This document shows, piece by piece, positions 42,680 to 52,402 of a stretch of DNA of 64,000 nt. Origin of the DNA: Salinivirgaceae bacterium (lineage in GTDB: Bacteria > Bacteroidota > Bacteroidia > Bacteroidales > SZUA-534); the NCBI GenBank assembly GCA_017557785.1, contig JAFYYA010000050.1:1-64000 (forward strand). Reading direction: 5' to 3'. Below the pieces are notes generated by a model. The model was not told where the DNA came from. It saw nothing but the letters and a program-made list of their open reading frames with translations, and did not search any database. Every line of letters begins with the position of its first letter. The stretch's first letter is position 1. The translations under genes were made by a program, and so were the position numbers.

Positions 42680-44806
42680 TTACGAAATCTGCCCCCAGTC
42701 GAACTCATATTTCCAGCGGCGCTTGATTTCCGAGTCGAGAATGACGTGCTCGGGCTGTTTCAGGTTCGGGTCGACTTCCAGAATGTGCGATGCTTCGTCG
42801 CGGGCCAGCATCAGAATCTGATTGTCTTTTCCTAAATCGGCGATTTTCAGGTCGATGGCGATGCCGCTCTGCTGCGTGCCTTCAATATCGCCAGGGCCGC
42901 GCAGTTTCAGGTCGGCTTCAGCAATCACAAAGCCGTCGTTGGTCTCAACCATCGTCTGGATGCGCTTGCGGCCTTCGGTGGTCAGACGGTCGCCAGTCAT
43001 CAGAATGCAATACGACTGGTCGGCACCGCGGCCCACGCGCCCGCGCAGTTGGTGCAATTGGCTCAATCCAAACCGCTCGGCGTTCTCAATCACCATTACC
43101 GATGCGTTCGGCACGTTCACGCCAACTTCAATCACCGTGGTGGCTATCATTATATTGGTGATGCCTTTGGCGAAATATGTCATCGATTTTTCTTTCTCGG
43201 CCGACGGCATCTGTCCGTGGACAACGCTGATGGCGTAGTCGGGCGGGGGGAAGGCGCGCGATATGCTCTCGACGCCGTCTTCAAGATATTTCAAATCAGA
43301 CGCTTTTGGCTCGCTGATGAGCGGATAGACGATGTAAACCTGCCGTCCCTGCTTAAGTTGCTCGCGCAGAAATCCGAACATCTGCAAACGCCGCGAATCG
43401 TTGTAGTGTATGGTCTTGACGGGTTTGCGGCCTGGCGGCAGTTCATCGATTACCGACACGTCCAAATCGCCGTAGAGCGTCATTGCCAGCGTGCGCGGAA
43501 TAGGGGTGGCGGTCATCACCAATACGTGCGGCGGAATGCTGTTTTTCGACCACAGCCGTGCACGCTGCGCAACGCCAAAACGGTGCTGCTCATCGATGAC
43601 CACAAGACCTAAACTGTTGAAAACCACGCGGTCTTCAATCAGCGCGTGTGTACCGATGAGTATTTTCAACTGGCCGCTGGCAAGGTCGGCAAGCAGTTGA
43701 GTACGAGTGGATTGCTTTGTTGAGCCCGTCAGCAGCGCCACTTCGATGCCCATCGGCGCAAGCATCTCGCAGAACGATTTGTAGTGCTGCTGCGCCAGAA
43801 TCTCGGTGGGGGCCATCAGACACGACTGGAAGCCGTTGTCCAACGCCAAAAGCATCGACATCAGCGCCACCAGCGTCTTGCCGCTGCCCACATCGCCTTG
43901 CAGCAGACGGTTCATCTGCAGGCCAGTGTTGGTGTCGCGGCGGATTTCGCGCAGAACGCGTTTCTGGGCGTTGGTCAGGCTGAAGGGCAGATGGTTGTTG
44001 TAGAAATCGTTGAAATTTTGACCTACAACTTCGAACTTGTGTCCACCGTTGGCTCGGGCGCGTATCTTTTTGAGTCTTAATAGTTTGAGTTGAATGTAGA
44101 ATAACTCTTCGAACTTGAGCCGCAACTGCGCCCGCTGCAAATCGTGCTGATTTTTAGGCAGATGAATATCGGTCAGTGCGGTTTTCAGGTTGGGCAGATT
44201 CAGTTTTTCGAGTAGTTCGCGCGGCAGAGTTTCAAAAATTGTGGTGTTTTTGATGGCTTCGTGCAGGTTGATTTGCAACTGGTGGATGGTTTTCGACGTA
44301 ACCATCTTGGTTTTCATCTTTTCAGATGTGTTGTAGAGCGGCTGCAGCGAGAACTCGGGTTTGGCCTGGTATTTGGCCATATCTTCAATCTCGGGGTGCA
44401 CAAAATTCAACTGGTGGTTGAATTCCGTCGGCTTGCCGAAAACCACATATTCGGCCCCGACCTTGAATCGGTCTTTAATCCATTTGATGCCCTTGAACCA
44501 GACCAGCGGCACGGCGCCCGTTTCATCGGCGAACCACGCCACAAAGCGCTGGTTGCGGCCTTCGCCCACAAGTTCGGTCTTGGTGATTCGGCCTTTCACC
44601 TGAATCAGCCCCAAATCTTCGTTTATCGAGTTGATGGAATAGAAGCGCGTGCGGTCGAGGTAGCGGTAGGGGAAATAGTAGAGCAGGTCGGCGTAGGTTT
44701 TCACGCCCAACTCGTCGGCAAGCGTCAGCGCCCGCTGCGGGCCAACGCCCTTCAGGTACATTATGTCAGTGTCGAGAATGTTCTGTGCTACCATTTGTCC
44801 CAGCAT
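42680..44806 (-). CDS. recG: ATP-dependent DNA helicase RecG
   Basis: A 708-residue helicase that remodels stalled replication forks and Holliday junctions. The N-terminal wedge/OB domain has the start block YLKGVGPQRALTLADELGV and the OB strand GLIQVKGRITKTELVGEGRNQ. The helicase core has Walker A GDVGSGKT (~307), the DEQH box VIDEQHRFG, motif III TATPIPRTLAMT, motif V ATTVIEVGVNVPNA and motif VI QLRGRVGRG. I start it at ATG 44806; ATG 44794, four codons on, is equally possible. The 77 codons further upstream are not RecG-like and overlap the mltG control region. It is divergent from mltG. Confidence 0.95.
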   Translation of the reverse strand: MLGQMVAQNILDTDIMYLKGVGPQRALTLADELGVKTYADLLYYFPYRYLDRTRFYSINSINEDLGLIQVKGRITKTELVGEGRNQRFVAWFADETGAVPLVWFKGIKWIKDRFKVGAEYVVFGKPTEFNHQLNFVHPEIEDMAKYQAKPEFSLQPLYNTSEKMKTKMVTSKTIHQLQINLHEAIKNTTIFETLPRELLEKLNLPNLKTALTDIHLPKNQHDLQRAQLRLKFEELFYIQLKLLRLKKIRARANGGHKFEVVGQNFNDFYNNHLPFSLTNAQKRVLREIRRDTNTGLQMNRLLQGDVGSGKTLVALMSMLLALDNGFQSCLMAPTEILAQQHYKSFCEMLAPMGIEVALLTGSTKQSTRTQLLADLASGQLKILIGTHALIEDRVVFNSLGLVVIDEQHRFGVAQRARLWSKNSIPPHVLVMTATPIPRTLAMTLYGDLDVSVIDELPPGRKPVKTIHYNDSRRLQMFGFLREQLKQGRQVYIVYPLISEPKASDLKYLEDGVESISRAFPPPDYAISVVHGQMPSAEKEKSMTYFAKGITNIMIATTVIEVGVNVPNASVMVIENAERFGLSQLHQLRGRVGRGADQSYCILMTGDRLTTEGRKRIQTMVETNDGFVIAEADLKLRGPGDIEGTQQSGIAIDLKIADLGKDNQILMLARDEASHILEVDPNLKQPEHVILDSEIKRRWKYEFDWGQIS

Positions 44807-44943
44807 TGATTGACCGTTATTCAGGTCAAATTCCAAATCGTAAAGAAAACAATTTTGACAATTAGGCGCAAGCCGATGGGGGCGTTCGCTTGCAAAAACC
44901 TTCTTGTCGGTTTCCCCGATGGTGCTGTTTTCGAAAAAGAATC

Positions 44944-44951
44944 TAAATTTG
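44944..44951 (+). promoter_or_regulatory. -7 box (TAAATTTG) for mltG
   Basis: An exact TAnnTTTG match 23 bases before the GTG start codon. Confidence 0.55.
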
Positions 44952-44973
44952 CGGCTCGAAAAACAACACAATC

Positions 44974-46029
44974 GTGGCAAAAAAAAGTAAGAAGAAAATA
45001 GGCCGATGGCTTGCTCTGAGCGGCTTTGCGGGTGCAATTGTCTTTGCGGTGATGGCCTATCATATATATGGTGAAGTGCAGCGGCCCAACGTCAATCTCG
45101 ACGGACGCAAGACTGCCTATCTCTATATTCGCACGGGCAGCGTTTATGCCGATGTGCTCAAGATGCTGAAAGACAGCAGTTTCGTTATCGATGCAGAATC
45201 GTTCGACTGGGTGGCGCGGCAAAAAAACTATCCGCAACTTGTCAAAGCCGGACGGTTTAAGATTCGCAATGGTATGAGCAACAATCAGTTAGTCAATCTG
45301 TTGCGAAGCGGCTCGCAGGAACCGGTCAAAATCACAATTGGCAAGGTTAGGTCGGTGAAGCGGCTGGCTGAATTGATTGGCAACAAACTTGAAATGGGCG
45401 ATGAAGAGTTGTATATGTTGCTGACAGACAATGTCTATTTGGCGAATTACGGAAAAACACGCGAAACGGCTTTCACGCTTTTCATTACCGACACCTATTA
45501 TTTCAACTGGAACACAAGCGCCAAACAGTTCATTGAGCGGATGTACGCCGAGTCGGTCAAGTTTTGGGATGCCAACCGTCGCGAGAAGGCCAAAGCCGTC
45601 AATCTCACACCCGACGAAGCCTACACGCTGGCGTCGATTGTGGAAGAGGAAACCATCAAAAACGACGAGAAACCCGATGTGGCCGGCGTCTATCTGAACC
45701 GCATCCGCATTGGAATGCCGCTGCAGGCCGACCCGACGGTGAAATTCGCTGTCGGCGATTTCGAAATCAAGCGCATTCTGAACCGCCATCTTGAAATTGA
45801 AAGCCCGTATAACACATACAAACACAAAGGGTTACCGCCGGGACCGATTTGCATTCCGTCGAAATCGTCAATCGATGCCGTGCTTAACCACAACAAGCAC
45901 AAATATTTGTATTTCTGTGCAAAAGACGATTTTTCGGGCTATCACGCATTTGCCCGCACGCTGATTGAGCACAACGCCAATGCCGAAAAGTATCGTAAGG
46001 CGCTGAACAAGAACCGGATATATAGATAG
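44974..46029 (+). CDS. mltG: Endolytic murein transglycosylase MltG
   Basis: A 351-residue inner-membrane enzyme that cuts nascent glycan strands and so sets their length. It starts at GTG 44974. One membrane helix lies at ~10-30 (WLALSGFAGAIVFAVMAY) after a short basic tail. A LysM-like segment follows, then the YceG core with the catalytic Glu in ASIVEEETIKNDEKP (~225) and the product-site block GLPPGPICIPS (~290). The length is typical. It is divergent from recG and stands alone before secA. Confidence 0.94.
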   Translation: MAKKSKKKIGRWLALSGFAGAIVFAVMAYHIYGEVQRPNVNLDGRKTAYLYIRTGSVYADVLKMLKDSSFVIDAESFDWVARQKNYPQLVKAGRFKIRNGMSNNQLVNLLRSGSQEPVKITIGKVRSVKRLAELIGNKLEMGDEELYMLLTDNVYLANYGKTRETAFTLFITDTYYFNWNTSAKQFIERMYAESVKFWDANRREKAKAVNLTPDEAYTLASIVEEETIKNDEKPDVAGVYLNRIRIGMPLQADPTVKFAVGDFEIKRILNRHLEIESPYNTYKHKGLPPGPICIPSKSSIDAVLNHNKHKYLYFCAKDDFSGYHAFARTLIEHNANAEKYRKALNKNRIYR

Positions 46030-46040
46030 TTGGCTGATTT

Positions 46041-46072
46041 TCGGACAGCAGACATCAGACTACAGACAACGG
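46041..46072. repeat. Dispersed GACTACAGACAAC-type repeat, copy 1
   Basis: It reads as TCGGACAGCAGACATCAGAC then TACAGACAACGG. Related runs lie at 53963-54004, 62128-62179 and 63471-63501. Confidence 0.6.
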
Positions 46073-46162
46073 CTTGAGTTGTACTCGTAGCCACATTGTC
46101 TGCTATTTTCTATCGCATTCCACCTTACGCAAATCACACTTTACACTTTAATCTTTGTTATC

Positions 46163-46195
46163 TTGGCTTTTCGTACCAAAATTCTTTTACTTTTG
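46163..46195 (+). promoter_or_regulatory. Candidate secA promoter (TTG, 22 bp, TACTTTTG)
   Basis: TACTTTTG at 46188-46195 matches the -7 consensus. The -33 half TTG at 46163-46165 is slightly far away. The start codon is 66 bases downstream. Confidence 0.45.
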
Positions 46196-46260
46196 CCGTA
46201 TTTGCAAAAAATATGTATTTGATAATTAATCATTTGATAAACAAATAATTACAATAATAT

Positions 46261-49200
46261 ATGGGAATAATTGACGGCTTCCTGACAAAGTTGTTCGGGA
46301 ACAAATCCGACCGAGACATCAAAGAGATAATGCCATACGTTATCGCAACCAACGAGGAATACGCCAAACTGGCTAATCTCTCGAACGATGAGTTGCGTCA
46401 GCAAAGCATTGAACTTCAGCAGATTATACAAGACCGCATCAGCGATGAGAACAAACAGATTGCCGATTTGCGTCAGCAGATTGAGCAAGAGGAAGACATC
46501 GAAAAGAAGGAAAATCTTTACAATCAGATAGATAAGATTGAAGAGACCATCGACACGAAAATTGCCGATGTGCTCGACGAGTTGCTGCCGCGCGCTTTCG
46601 CCATCATCAAGGACACCGCGCGCAGGTTCAAAGAGCACACCGAGGTCGAGGTTACGGCAACGCAGTTCGACCGCGACATTGCCGCCGTCCGCGACAGCGT
46701 TGAAATCCGCGGCGACAAGGCCATCTGGTTCAACACCTGGACCGCTGGCGGCTCGCCAATCACGTGGGATATGGTGCACTACGACGTGCAACTTATCGGC
46801 GGTGTGGCTCTGCACAAAGGCAAGATTGCCGAGATGGCCACTGGCGAGGGCAAGACACTTGTGGCCACTCTGCCTGTGTTCCTTAACGCGCTGACACACA
46901 GAGGCGTGCATATGGTCACCGTGAACGACTATCTGGCAAAACGTGACGCCGAATGGATGGGCACGCTCTACGAATTCCACGGTCTTCGCGTGGATTGCAT
47001 CGACAAACACGACCCCAATAGCGAGCCGCGCCGCAAGGCTTATCAGGCCGATGTTACGTTCGGTACCAACAACGAGTTCGGTTTCGACTATCTGCGCGAT
47101 AATATGGCCATCAGCCCCGACGACCTTGTACAACGCCGTCACAACTACGCTATTGTCGATGAGGTCGACTCTGTGTTGATTGACGATGCCCGTACACCGC
47201 TTATCATTTCAGGTCCTGTGCCAAAAGGCGACAACCAACTGTTCGACCAGTTCAAGCCGCAGGTGATGAAACTCTATCAGGCACAGCGCGACTTGGTTAC
47301 AAAGCTTCTGGCCGACGCCAAGAAACTCATATCCGAAGGCAACGAGGAAGAGGGTGGAAAGCTGCTGCTGCGTGCACAGAAAGGCCTGCCGAAGCACAAA
47401 CCGCTCATCCGCTACTTGAGCGAGCCGGGTGTGAAGGTGATGGTGCAGAAGACCGAGAACTTCTATATGCAGGACAACAGCAAGAATATGTACTTGATTA
47501 CTGACGACCTGTACTTCATTATCGAAGAGAAGCAAAACGCCATCGAACTCACCGATAAGGGTATCGATTTGATTTCAAGCGACTTGGAAGACAAGAATTT
47601 CTTCGTGATGCCCGATGTCGGCGCAGAGATTGCCGAGCTTGAGCACAAGAATCTGTCTACAGCCGAGCTGGTTGAGCAGAAAGACAAACTACTGCAGGAC
47701 TATTCGATTAAAACCGAACGTATCCATACCATCAACCAGTTGCTCAAGGCTTACGCGATGTTTGAGCGCGATGTTGAGTATGTGGTTGTCGACAACAAGG
47801 TGAAGATTGTGGACGAGCAGACGGGCCGTATTATGGAAGGCCGCCGCTATTCCGACGGTTTGCACCAAGCCATCGAGGCCAAGGAAAACGTGAAGGTCGA
47901 GGCCGCAACGCAGACCTACGCAACCATCACGCTGCAGAACTATTTCCGTATGTATAAGAAACTTGCAGGTATGACTGGTACCGCAGAGACCGAGGCTGGT
48001 GAGTTCTGGAACATCTACAAACTCGATGTTGTGGTCATCCCGACCAACCGCCCCGTGCAGCGTATCGACTACGACGATTTGGTTTACAAAACGGCCCGCG
48101 AGAAATACAACGCCGTCATCAACGAGATTGTGAAACTCAACGAGGCCGGACGTCCGGTGCTTGTGGGTACCACATCGGTTGAAATTTCCGAACTTTTGAG
48201 CCGAATGCTGAAAATGCGTGGCATCAAACATAATGTGCTGAATGCCAAGCAGCACCAGCGTGAGGCCGAGATTGTGGCGGAAGCAGGTAAGACGGGCACC
48301 GTGACCATCGCCACCAATATGGCCGGTCGTGGTACCGACATCAAGCTGACACCCGAAGTTCGTGAGGCGGGCGGTTTGGCAATTCTTGGCACTGAGCGCC
48401 ACGAGTCACGCCGCGTCGACCGCCAGTTGCGTGGTCGTGCAGGACGTCAGGGCGACCCGGGTTCGTCACAGTTCTTCGTGTCGCTCGAGGACAACCTGAT
48501 GCGACTCTTCGGCTCTGACCGCATTGCTGGACTGATGGACAAGATGGGACTTGAGGAAGGCGAGGTGATTCAGCACTCAATGATTTCGAAATCAATTGAG
48601 CGCGCACAGAAAAAAGTGGAAGAGAACAACTTCGGCATTCGTAAGCGCCTTCTCGAGTACGACGACGTGATGAACAACCAGCGTGAGGTAATCTACAAAC
48701 GCCGCCGCCACGCTCTGTTCGGCGACCGCCTGCAAGTGGACATCGTGAACAACATCTACGACGTGTGCGAGCAGATGGCCAACGAGTACAAGGACGCCAA
48801 CGACTTCGAGGAACTGAAGCTCGCTAATGTGCGCACGCTTTCAATCGACACGCCGTTCGACGAGGACACCTTCAACCACGAGAGCGTTGCCGAGATTACA
48901 AACCGTCTCTATCAGGCCGCCATCGACGCCTACAAGCGCAAATCGGCTACGATTCAGCAGCGCGTATGGCCAGTTATCAAGAATGTGTATGAGACTCAAG
49001 GTCAGACATATACCAACATCGTAATTCCGATTACCGACGGCCGCAAGACATACAACATCGTCACCAATCTGAAACGCGCCTACGAGTCGGAAGGCAAGGA
49101 TTTGGTAACGTCTATCGAAAAGAGTATCAGCTTGTTGACCATCGACGACGCTTGGCGCGAGCACTTACGTGAGATGGACGATTTGAAACAATCAGTTCAG

Positions 49201-49545
49201 AACGCCACCTACGAGCAGAAAGACCCGCTTTTGATTTATAAATTCGAGTCGTTCAACCTATTCAAGGCGATGATTGAGAAGATTAATTCCGAGCTTGTGT
49301 CGATAATAATGAAAGGCAATCTGCCTGTTCAGGACCCCGAGCAGGTTCGCCAGGTTGAGCAGCGCCGCCAGCTCGATATGAGCCGATTCAACACAGGCCG
49401 CACCGAGCAAGGTCAGGGCCAACGCCCCGAGGACCGCAAGGTACAGCCCGTGAGAGTGGACAAGAAGGTTGGCCGCAACGACCCGTGCCCGTGTGGTAGC
49501 GGCAAGAAATTCAAGAACTGCCACGGAATGAATCTGCCTGAATAA
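46261..49545 (+). CDS. secA: Protein translocase ATPase SecA
   Basis: A 1094-residue motor that drives preproteins through SecYEG. Walker A is in [13 protein letters not shown] (~195). The DEAD-like block is [20 protein letters not shown] (~300). NBD2 carries [12 protein letters not shown] and the Arg block [18 protein letters not shown]. The C-terminus ends in the zinc-binding SEC-C motif [14 protein letters not shown] (~1077-1090). It is longer than the E. coli protein because of inserts near residues 65-100 (a Glu/Lys-rich coiled coil) and 330-400, which is usual in this phylum. It is followed after 7 bases by a DUF6913 gene. Confidence 0.97.
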   Translation: MGIIDGFLTKLFGNKSDRDIKEIMPYVIATNEEYAKLANLSNDELRQQSIELQQIIQDRISDENKQIADLRQQIEQEEDIEKKENLYNQIDKIEETIDTKIADVLDELLPRAFAIIKDTARRFKEHTEVEVTATQFDRDIAAVRDSVEIRGDKAIWFNTWTAGGSPITWDMVHYDVQLIGGVALHKGKIAEMATGEGKTLVATLPVFLNALTHRGVHMVTVNDYLAKRDAEWMGTLYEFHGLRVDCIDKHDPNSEPRRKAYQADVTFGTNNEFGFDYLRDNMAISPDDLVQRRHNYAIVDEVDSVLIDDARTPLIISGPVPKGDNQLFDQFKPQVMKLYQAQRDLVTKLLADAKKLISEGNEEEGGKLLLRAQKGLPKHKPLIRYLSEPGVKVMVQKTENFYMQDNSKNMYLITDDLYFIIEEKQNAIELTDKGIDLISSDLEDKNFFVMPDVGAEIAELEHKNLSTAELVEQKDKLLQDYSIKTERIHTINQLLKAYAMFERDVEYVVVDNKVKIVDEQTGRIMEGRRYSDGLHQAIEAKENVKVEAATQTYATITLQNYFRMYKKLAGMTGTAETEAGEFWNIYKLDVVVIPTNRPVQRIDYDDLVYKTAREKYNAVINEIVKLNEAGRPVLVGTTSVEISELLSRMLKMRGIKHNVLNAKQHQREAEIVAEAGKTGTVTIATNMAGRGTDIKLTPEVREAGGLAILGTERHESRRVDRQLRGRAGRQGDPGSSQFFVSLEDNLMRLFGSDRIAGLMDKMGLEEGEVIQHSMISKSIERAQKKVEENNFGIRKRLLEYDDVMNNQREVIYKRRRHALFGDRLQVDIVNNIYDVCEQMANEYKDANDFEELKLANVRTLSIDTPFDEDTFNHESVAEITNRLYQAAIDAYKRKSATIQQRVWPVIKNVYETQGQTYTNIVIPITDGRKTYNIVTNLKRAYESEGKDLVTSIEKSISLLTIDDAWREHLREMDDLKQSVQNATYEQKDPLLIYKFESFNLFKAMIEKINSELVSIIMKGNLPVQDPEQVRQVEQRRQLDMSRFNTGRTEQGQGQRPEDRKVQPVRVDKKVGRNDPCPCGSGKKFKNCHGMNLPE

Positions 49546-49552
49546 CAGCATT

Positions 49553-50089
49553 ATGCAGAAACGGTACAATCCTATTCGGCTGAAATTGAGCCAACTCTTT
49601 GTTGGTGAGCACGATGTACAAAATCGTGTGGCCGTGCCTTGCCCGCTCGAGAAGGCCACAAGGGTGGGGTTGCTGTTCGCCGTTTCGTCAGATTCCGACA
49701 TTGCCGACGCCAACTACGCCTACAGCCAGCTCTCGGCTTTCAAGGCGGGTGTGACAGCTTTGGGCTACGTGCCAAACCGCAAGGAACTGTCGGCCTATCA
49801 GCAGCAGTGCCATTTCAACCTGTTCACCGATGCCGACCTTGACTTTATGTACCGCCCCAAAAGCAGTATGGTGGCCGATTTCGAGGCAACAGCGTTCGAC
49901 ATTCTCATCGACTTGAATTCAGCCGATTACTATCCGACAAGGCTGATGCTGCATCGGACAGCCGCGAAGTTCCGCATAGGCCGCTTTGCCGAGCGTCAGC
50001 CGTTCGACCTGATGTTGAGCATCGACGACACAAAAGACGCGAAATACTATTTTGAACAGATACAGTTTTATCTAAAGAAATTTAATTGA
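49553..50089 (+). CDS. DUF6913 family protein
   Basis: A 178-residue soluble protein, with no signal peptide or membrane segment. It resembles the DUF6913 family of Bacteroidota, which is often encoded next to dapA. Visible features are a Rossmann-like strand-helix pattern (VGLLFAVSSDSDIADANYAY) and the ending FDLMLSIDDTKDAKYYFEQI. No catalytic motif can be named. It lies 7 bases after secA and 8 bases before the ATG of dapA, so it is co-transcribed with them. The function is unknown. Confidence 0.8.
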   Translation: MQKRYNPIRLKLSQLFVGEHDVQNRVAVPCPLEKATRVGLLFAVSSDSDIADANYAYSQLSAFKAGVTALGYVPNRKELSAYQQQCHFNLFTDADLDFMYRPKSSMVADFEATAFDILIDLNSADYYPTRLMLHRTAAKFRIGRFAERQPFDLMLSIDDTKDAKYYFEQIQFYLKKFN

Positions 50090-50097
50090 TTATCAAT

Positions 50098-50982
50098 ATG
50101 ATGCAACAATTGCGAGGTGTGGGCGTGGCAATGGTAACGCCATTCAGCACCGATGGAAAAATTGATTATCAGGCACTTGAAAACATTATTGAGTCGCAAG
50201 TGGCCAACGGCACCGATTACATTGTGGCGTTAGGCACCACGGGCGAACCTGCAACTCTCTCAAAATCAGAGAAAGACGAGTTGCTCGACTTCATTATCGG
50301 CAAGGTCGCGGGCCGCATCCCGATTGTGGTGGGCTGTGGCGGCAACAACACCGCCGACGTGATTGCGCAGGCCAAGGAATACGCCAAAAACGACAAAATC
50401 GCGGCTCTGCTTTCGGTTGCGCCGTTCTACAACAAGCCCAACCAGCGCGGCGTGTACGCCCATTTCAAGGCTTTGGCCGACAATGTTGACAAACCGATAC
50501 TTTTATATAACGTGCCAGGCCGCACGGGCATCAACATCTCGCCCGACGTGGTTGTGAGCCTTGCCAACGACTGCCGCAACATTGTGGGCGTGAAAGAGGC
50601 GTCGGGCAATGTGGCACAGTGTATGCAACTTGCCAGCCGCTGCCCGAAGGATTTCATCTTGATTTCGGGCGACGACGCACTGACTCTGCCGCTCATTGCC
50701 TGCGGATTCTCAGGCGTGATTTCGGTGCTTCAGAACGCATTCCCCGCGCAGTTCAGCAAGATTGTCCACCTTGCTCTCGACGGCCGTTTCAGCGATGCCC
50801 GCGAGCAGCATCTGAAGTTCCTGCCTGTCATCGATACTCTGTTTGCCGAGGGTAGTCCGTCGGGCGTAAAAGCCTATCTTGAACTGCAGGGCAAAGCGAA
50901 AAACATCGTTCGTCTGCCGCTTGCAACGGTGAGCGACACGCTCTATGAGAAAATCAAGACACTGAATGCCAGTGTTAAGTGA
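50098..50982 (+). CDS. dapA: 4-hydroxy-tetrahydrodipicolinate synthase
   Basis: A 294-residue cytoplasmic enzyme joining pyruvate and aspartate semialdehyde, the first committed step to diaminopimelate and lysine. The pyruvate-binding block GTTGEPATLS (~45-54) and the catalytic Tyr in ILLYNVPGRTG are present, and the Schiff-base Lys is in VGVKEASGNV (~163). The ATG at 50098 is immediately followed by another ATG at 50101; an in-frame TTG at 50086 overlaps the previous stop and is less likely. It is the last gene of the secA-DUF6913-dapA run. Confidence 0.96.
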   Translation: MMQQLRGVGVAMVTPFSTDGKIDYQALENIIESQVANGTDYIVALGTTGEPATLSKSEKDELLDFIIGKVAGRIPIVVGCGGNNTADVIAQAKEYAKNDKIAALLSVAPFYNKPNQRGVYAHFKALADNVDKPILLYNVPGRTGINISPDVVVSLANDCRNIVGVKEASGNVAQCMQLASRCPKDFILISGDDALTLPLIACGFSGVISVLQNAFPAQFSKIVHLALDGRFSDAREQHLKFLPVIDTLFAEGSPSGVKAYLELQGKAKNIVRLPLATVSDTLYEKIKTLNASVK

Positions 50983-51040
50983 TTGAATTTTATATTGTTG
51001 TGGTGGCAAATCTTTTTATTTAAAAAAAACATTTGCCAGG

Positions 51041-51070
51041 TTGCAACAATTCAAAAAACGCATATATTTG
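51041..51070 (+). promoter_or_regulatory. Promoter of tRNA-Arg(ACG): TTG - 19 bp - TATATTTG
   Basis: TATATTTG at 51063-51070 is an exact -7 match, with TTG 19 bases upstream. The tRNA starts 13 bases later. Confidence 0.65.
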
Positions 51071-51082
51071 CAACCGCTTTAG

Positions 51083-51156
51083 GGCCCCGTAGCTCAACTG
51101 TATAGAGCATTTGACTACGGATCAAAAGGTTGTGGGTTAGAATCCCGCCGGGGTCA
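51083..51156 (+). tRNA. tRNA-Arg (anticodon ACG) with U19-A56, CCA not encoded
   Basis: Cloverleaf: acceptor GGCCCCG with CGGGGTC (one G.U), D stem GCTC/GAGC, anticodon stem TTTGA/TCAAA with loop CTACGGA, and T stem GTGGG/CCCGC. The D loop AACTGTATA has T where G19 is expected. The T loop TTAGAAT has A where C56 is expected, so the tertiary G19-C56 pair reads as U19-A56. A15-U48 is kept. No CCA follows, unlike the UCU tRNA in this window. Confidence 0.93.
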
Positions 51157-51166
51157 CAAGTTTTTT

Positions 51167-51200
51167 AAACCTCTGTCAGACAATTGTTTGCAGGGGTTTT
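51167..51200 (+). terminator. Terminator after tRNA-Arg(ACG)
   Basis: AAACCTCTG pairs with CAGGGGTTT (one G.U) across 15 bases, followed by T-rich sequence. Confidence 0.7.
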
Positions 51201-51260
51201 GCTATTTTTAGGCGATTATGCCTTTTCTTGTAAAAAACTGGTGATTTGAGCCGTTAATCC

Positions 51261-52160
51261 TTAGAATTTGTTGAAAGTCAGCCAACGGTAGAAACTTTCG
51301 CGCCAAGTGCCGCTGGTATTTCCCATGTCGTTAGGTCCAAATGGTCCGTAACCATCATCGTAGATATGAAGTTCGGCATTGGCACCGGCTTTTTTCCAAT
51401 CGAGATAGAGCGATAATAGTCCGGCTGCAACGTTTTGGTGGTTGCCACGGGTGGCAATAAACAAATTAGGCGCATTTGCCGGTACATCAACATCAGTGAG
51501 TGCCGGACCGAAAATGGTGGCCAGGAATGCCGGTTTGTGCATGTTGTCGGCACGAACTGTTGCCCCGATGGCTACGCCGCCGCCAGCAGAAAAACCGAGA
51601 TAGCCGATCTTTGTTGTGTCAATATTCCATTCAGCAGCATGTTGCTTGACGATTTCCATTGCACGCAAGGCGTCAGCAATGGCGTTGTTGATATTTGCAT
51701 CGTCAGCATCAGTCAGATTGGGATTGGCGTTCGATTTCACCAGTTTATCGAAATTGGTAATGTCAACATTAAGCATTTTCAACGGGTCGAATTTGGGGCG
51801 GGGGCCGTTGGAAATGCGGGTGCGGTATTTGAGTCCGATGGCAACAATTCCACGCTTATTAAGCCATTCAGCCATATTAATCACGTTGTCGCCCCACGAG
51901 TGAGCCGACAGTCCGCCACCAGAGCAGAGAATCACGGCAGTGCAGCCTTTCGATTTGCTTGTTTCCGGCAGATATACAGTGATTGTAGGGTCGACAACGC
52001 CGTAGATGGTTTGAATCTGGCCGTTTGCATCGCGCAGGGCTTTCTCTTTGTTCTCAACGTTCTCGCTCCCTGGTGCAGTCCCTTCGTATAGTCTGATTTC
52101 TTGTTGCCCTAAGGCACCCATCGACAAAAAAATCAGCACAATTGCTAAAGTCTGTTTCAT
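51261..52160 (-). CDS. Secreted alpha/beta-hydrolase (acetyl-xylan-esterase-like)
   Basis: A 299-residue exported esterase. ATG 52160 starts a signal peptide (MKQTLAIVLIFLSMGALG). The oxyanion block ILCSGGGLSAHSWG (~80-95) and the nucleophile Ser in LGFSAGGGVAIG (~190) match the group of BD-FAE/Axe-type carbohydrate esterases. The Asp/His pair is expected in the C-terminal third (IYDDGYGPF). Its neighbour on the same strand is a GH8 xylanase gene, so removal of acetyl groups from xylo-oligosaccharides is likely. It has no sorting domain, so it is probably periplasmic. Confidence 0.86.
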   Translation of the reverse strand: MKQTLAIVLIFLSMGALGQQEIRLYEGTAPGSENVENKEKALRDANGQIQTIYGVVDPTITVYLPETSKSKGCTAVILCSGGGLSAHSWGDNVINMAEWLNKRGIVAIGLKYRTRISNGPRPKFDPLKMLNVDITNFDKLVKSNANPNLTDADDANINNAIADALRAMEIVKQHAAEWNIDTTKIGYLGFSAGGGVAIGATVRADNMHKPAFLATIFGPALTDVDVPANAPNLFIATRGNHQNVAAGLLSLYLDWKKAGANAELHIYDDGYGPFGPNDMGNTSGTWRESFYRWLTFNKF

Positions 52161-52335
52161 TATATTGCTGATTAACAATGTTGTTGCTGTGGTAAAACAC
52201 CGCCAGCAATCATTTTTTAAAAATAGTCCGATTTTGTTATCGGCCTTCAGTCAATCATCAATAATAATTGATTGATAGTCAAATATGGAAGGATTATTGT
52301 CAATAGGAAAGGGGAATGGTATATCTGACGGGGGT

Positions 52336-52376
52336 ACAAAAAAACAAGCAGAGCCGTCAATTTCTGGCGGCTCTGC
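52336..52376 (-). terminator. Terminator of the GH8 gene
   Basis: GCAGAGCCG pairs with CGGCTCTGC across 11 bases. On the minus strand it runs into TTGTTTTTTT. Confidence 0.85.
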
Positions 52377-52402
52377 ATTGTAATTGGCTGACTATCTATT
52401 TA

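Noticed and set aside
46249-47142. Open frame antisense to the start of secA (297 codons)
   Set aside because: It fully overlaps a certain gene and the protein has no recognisable pattern.
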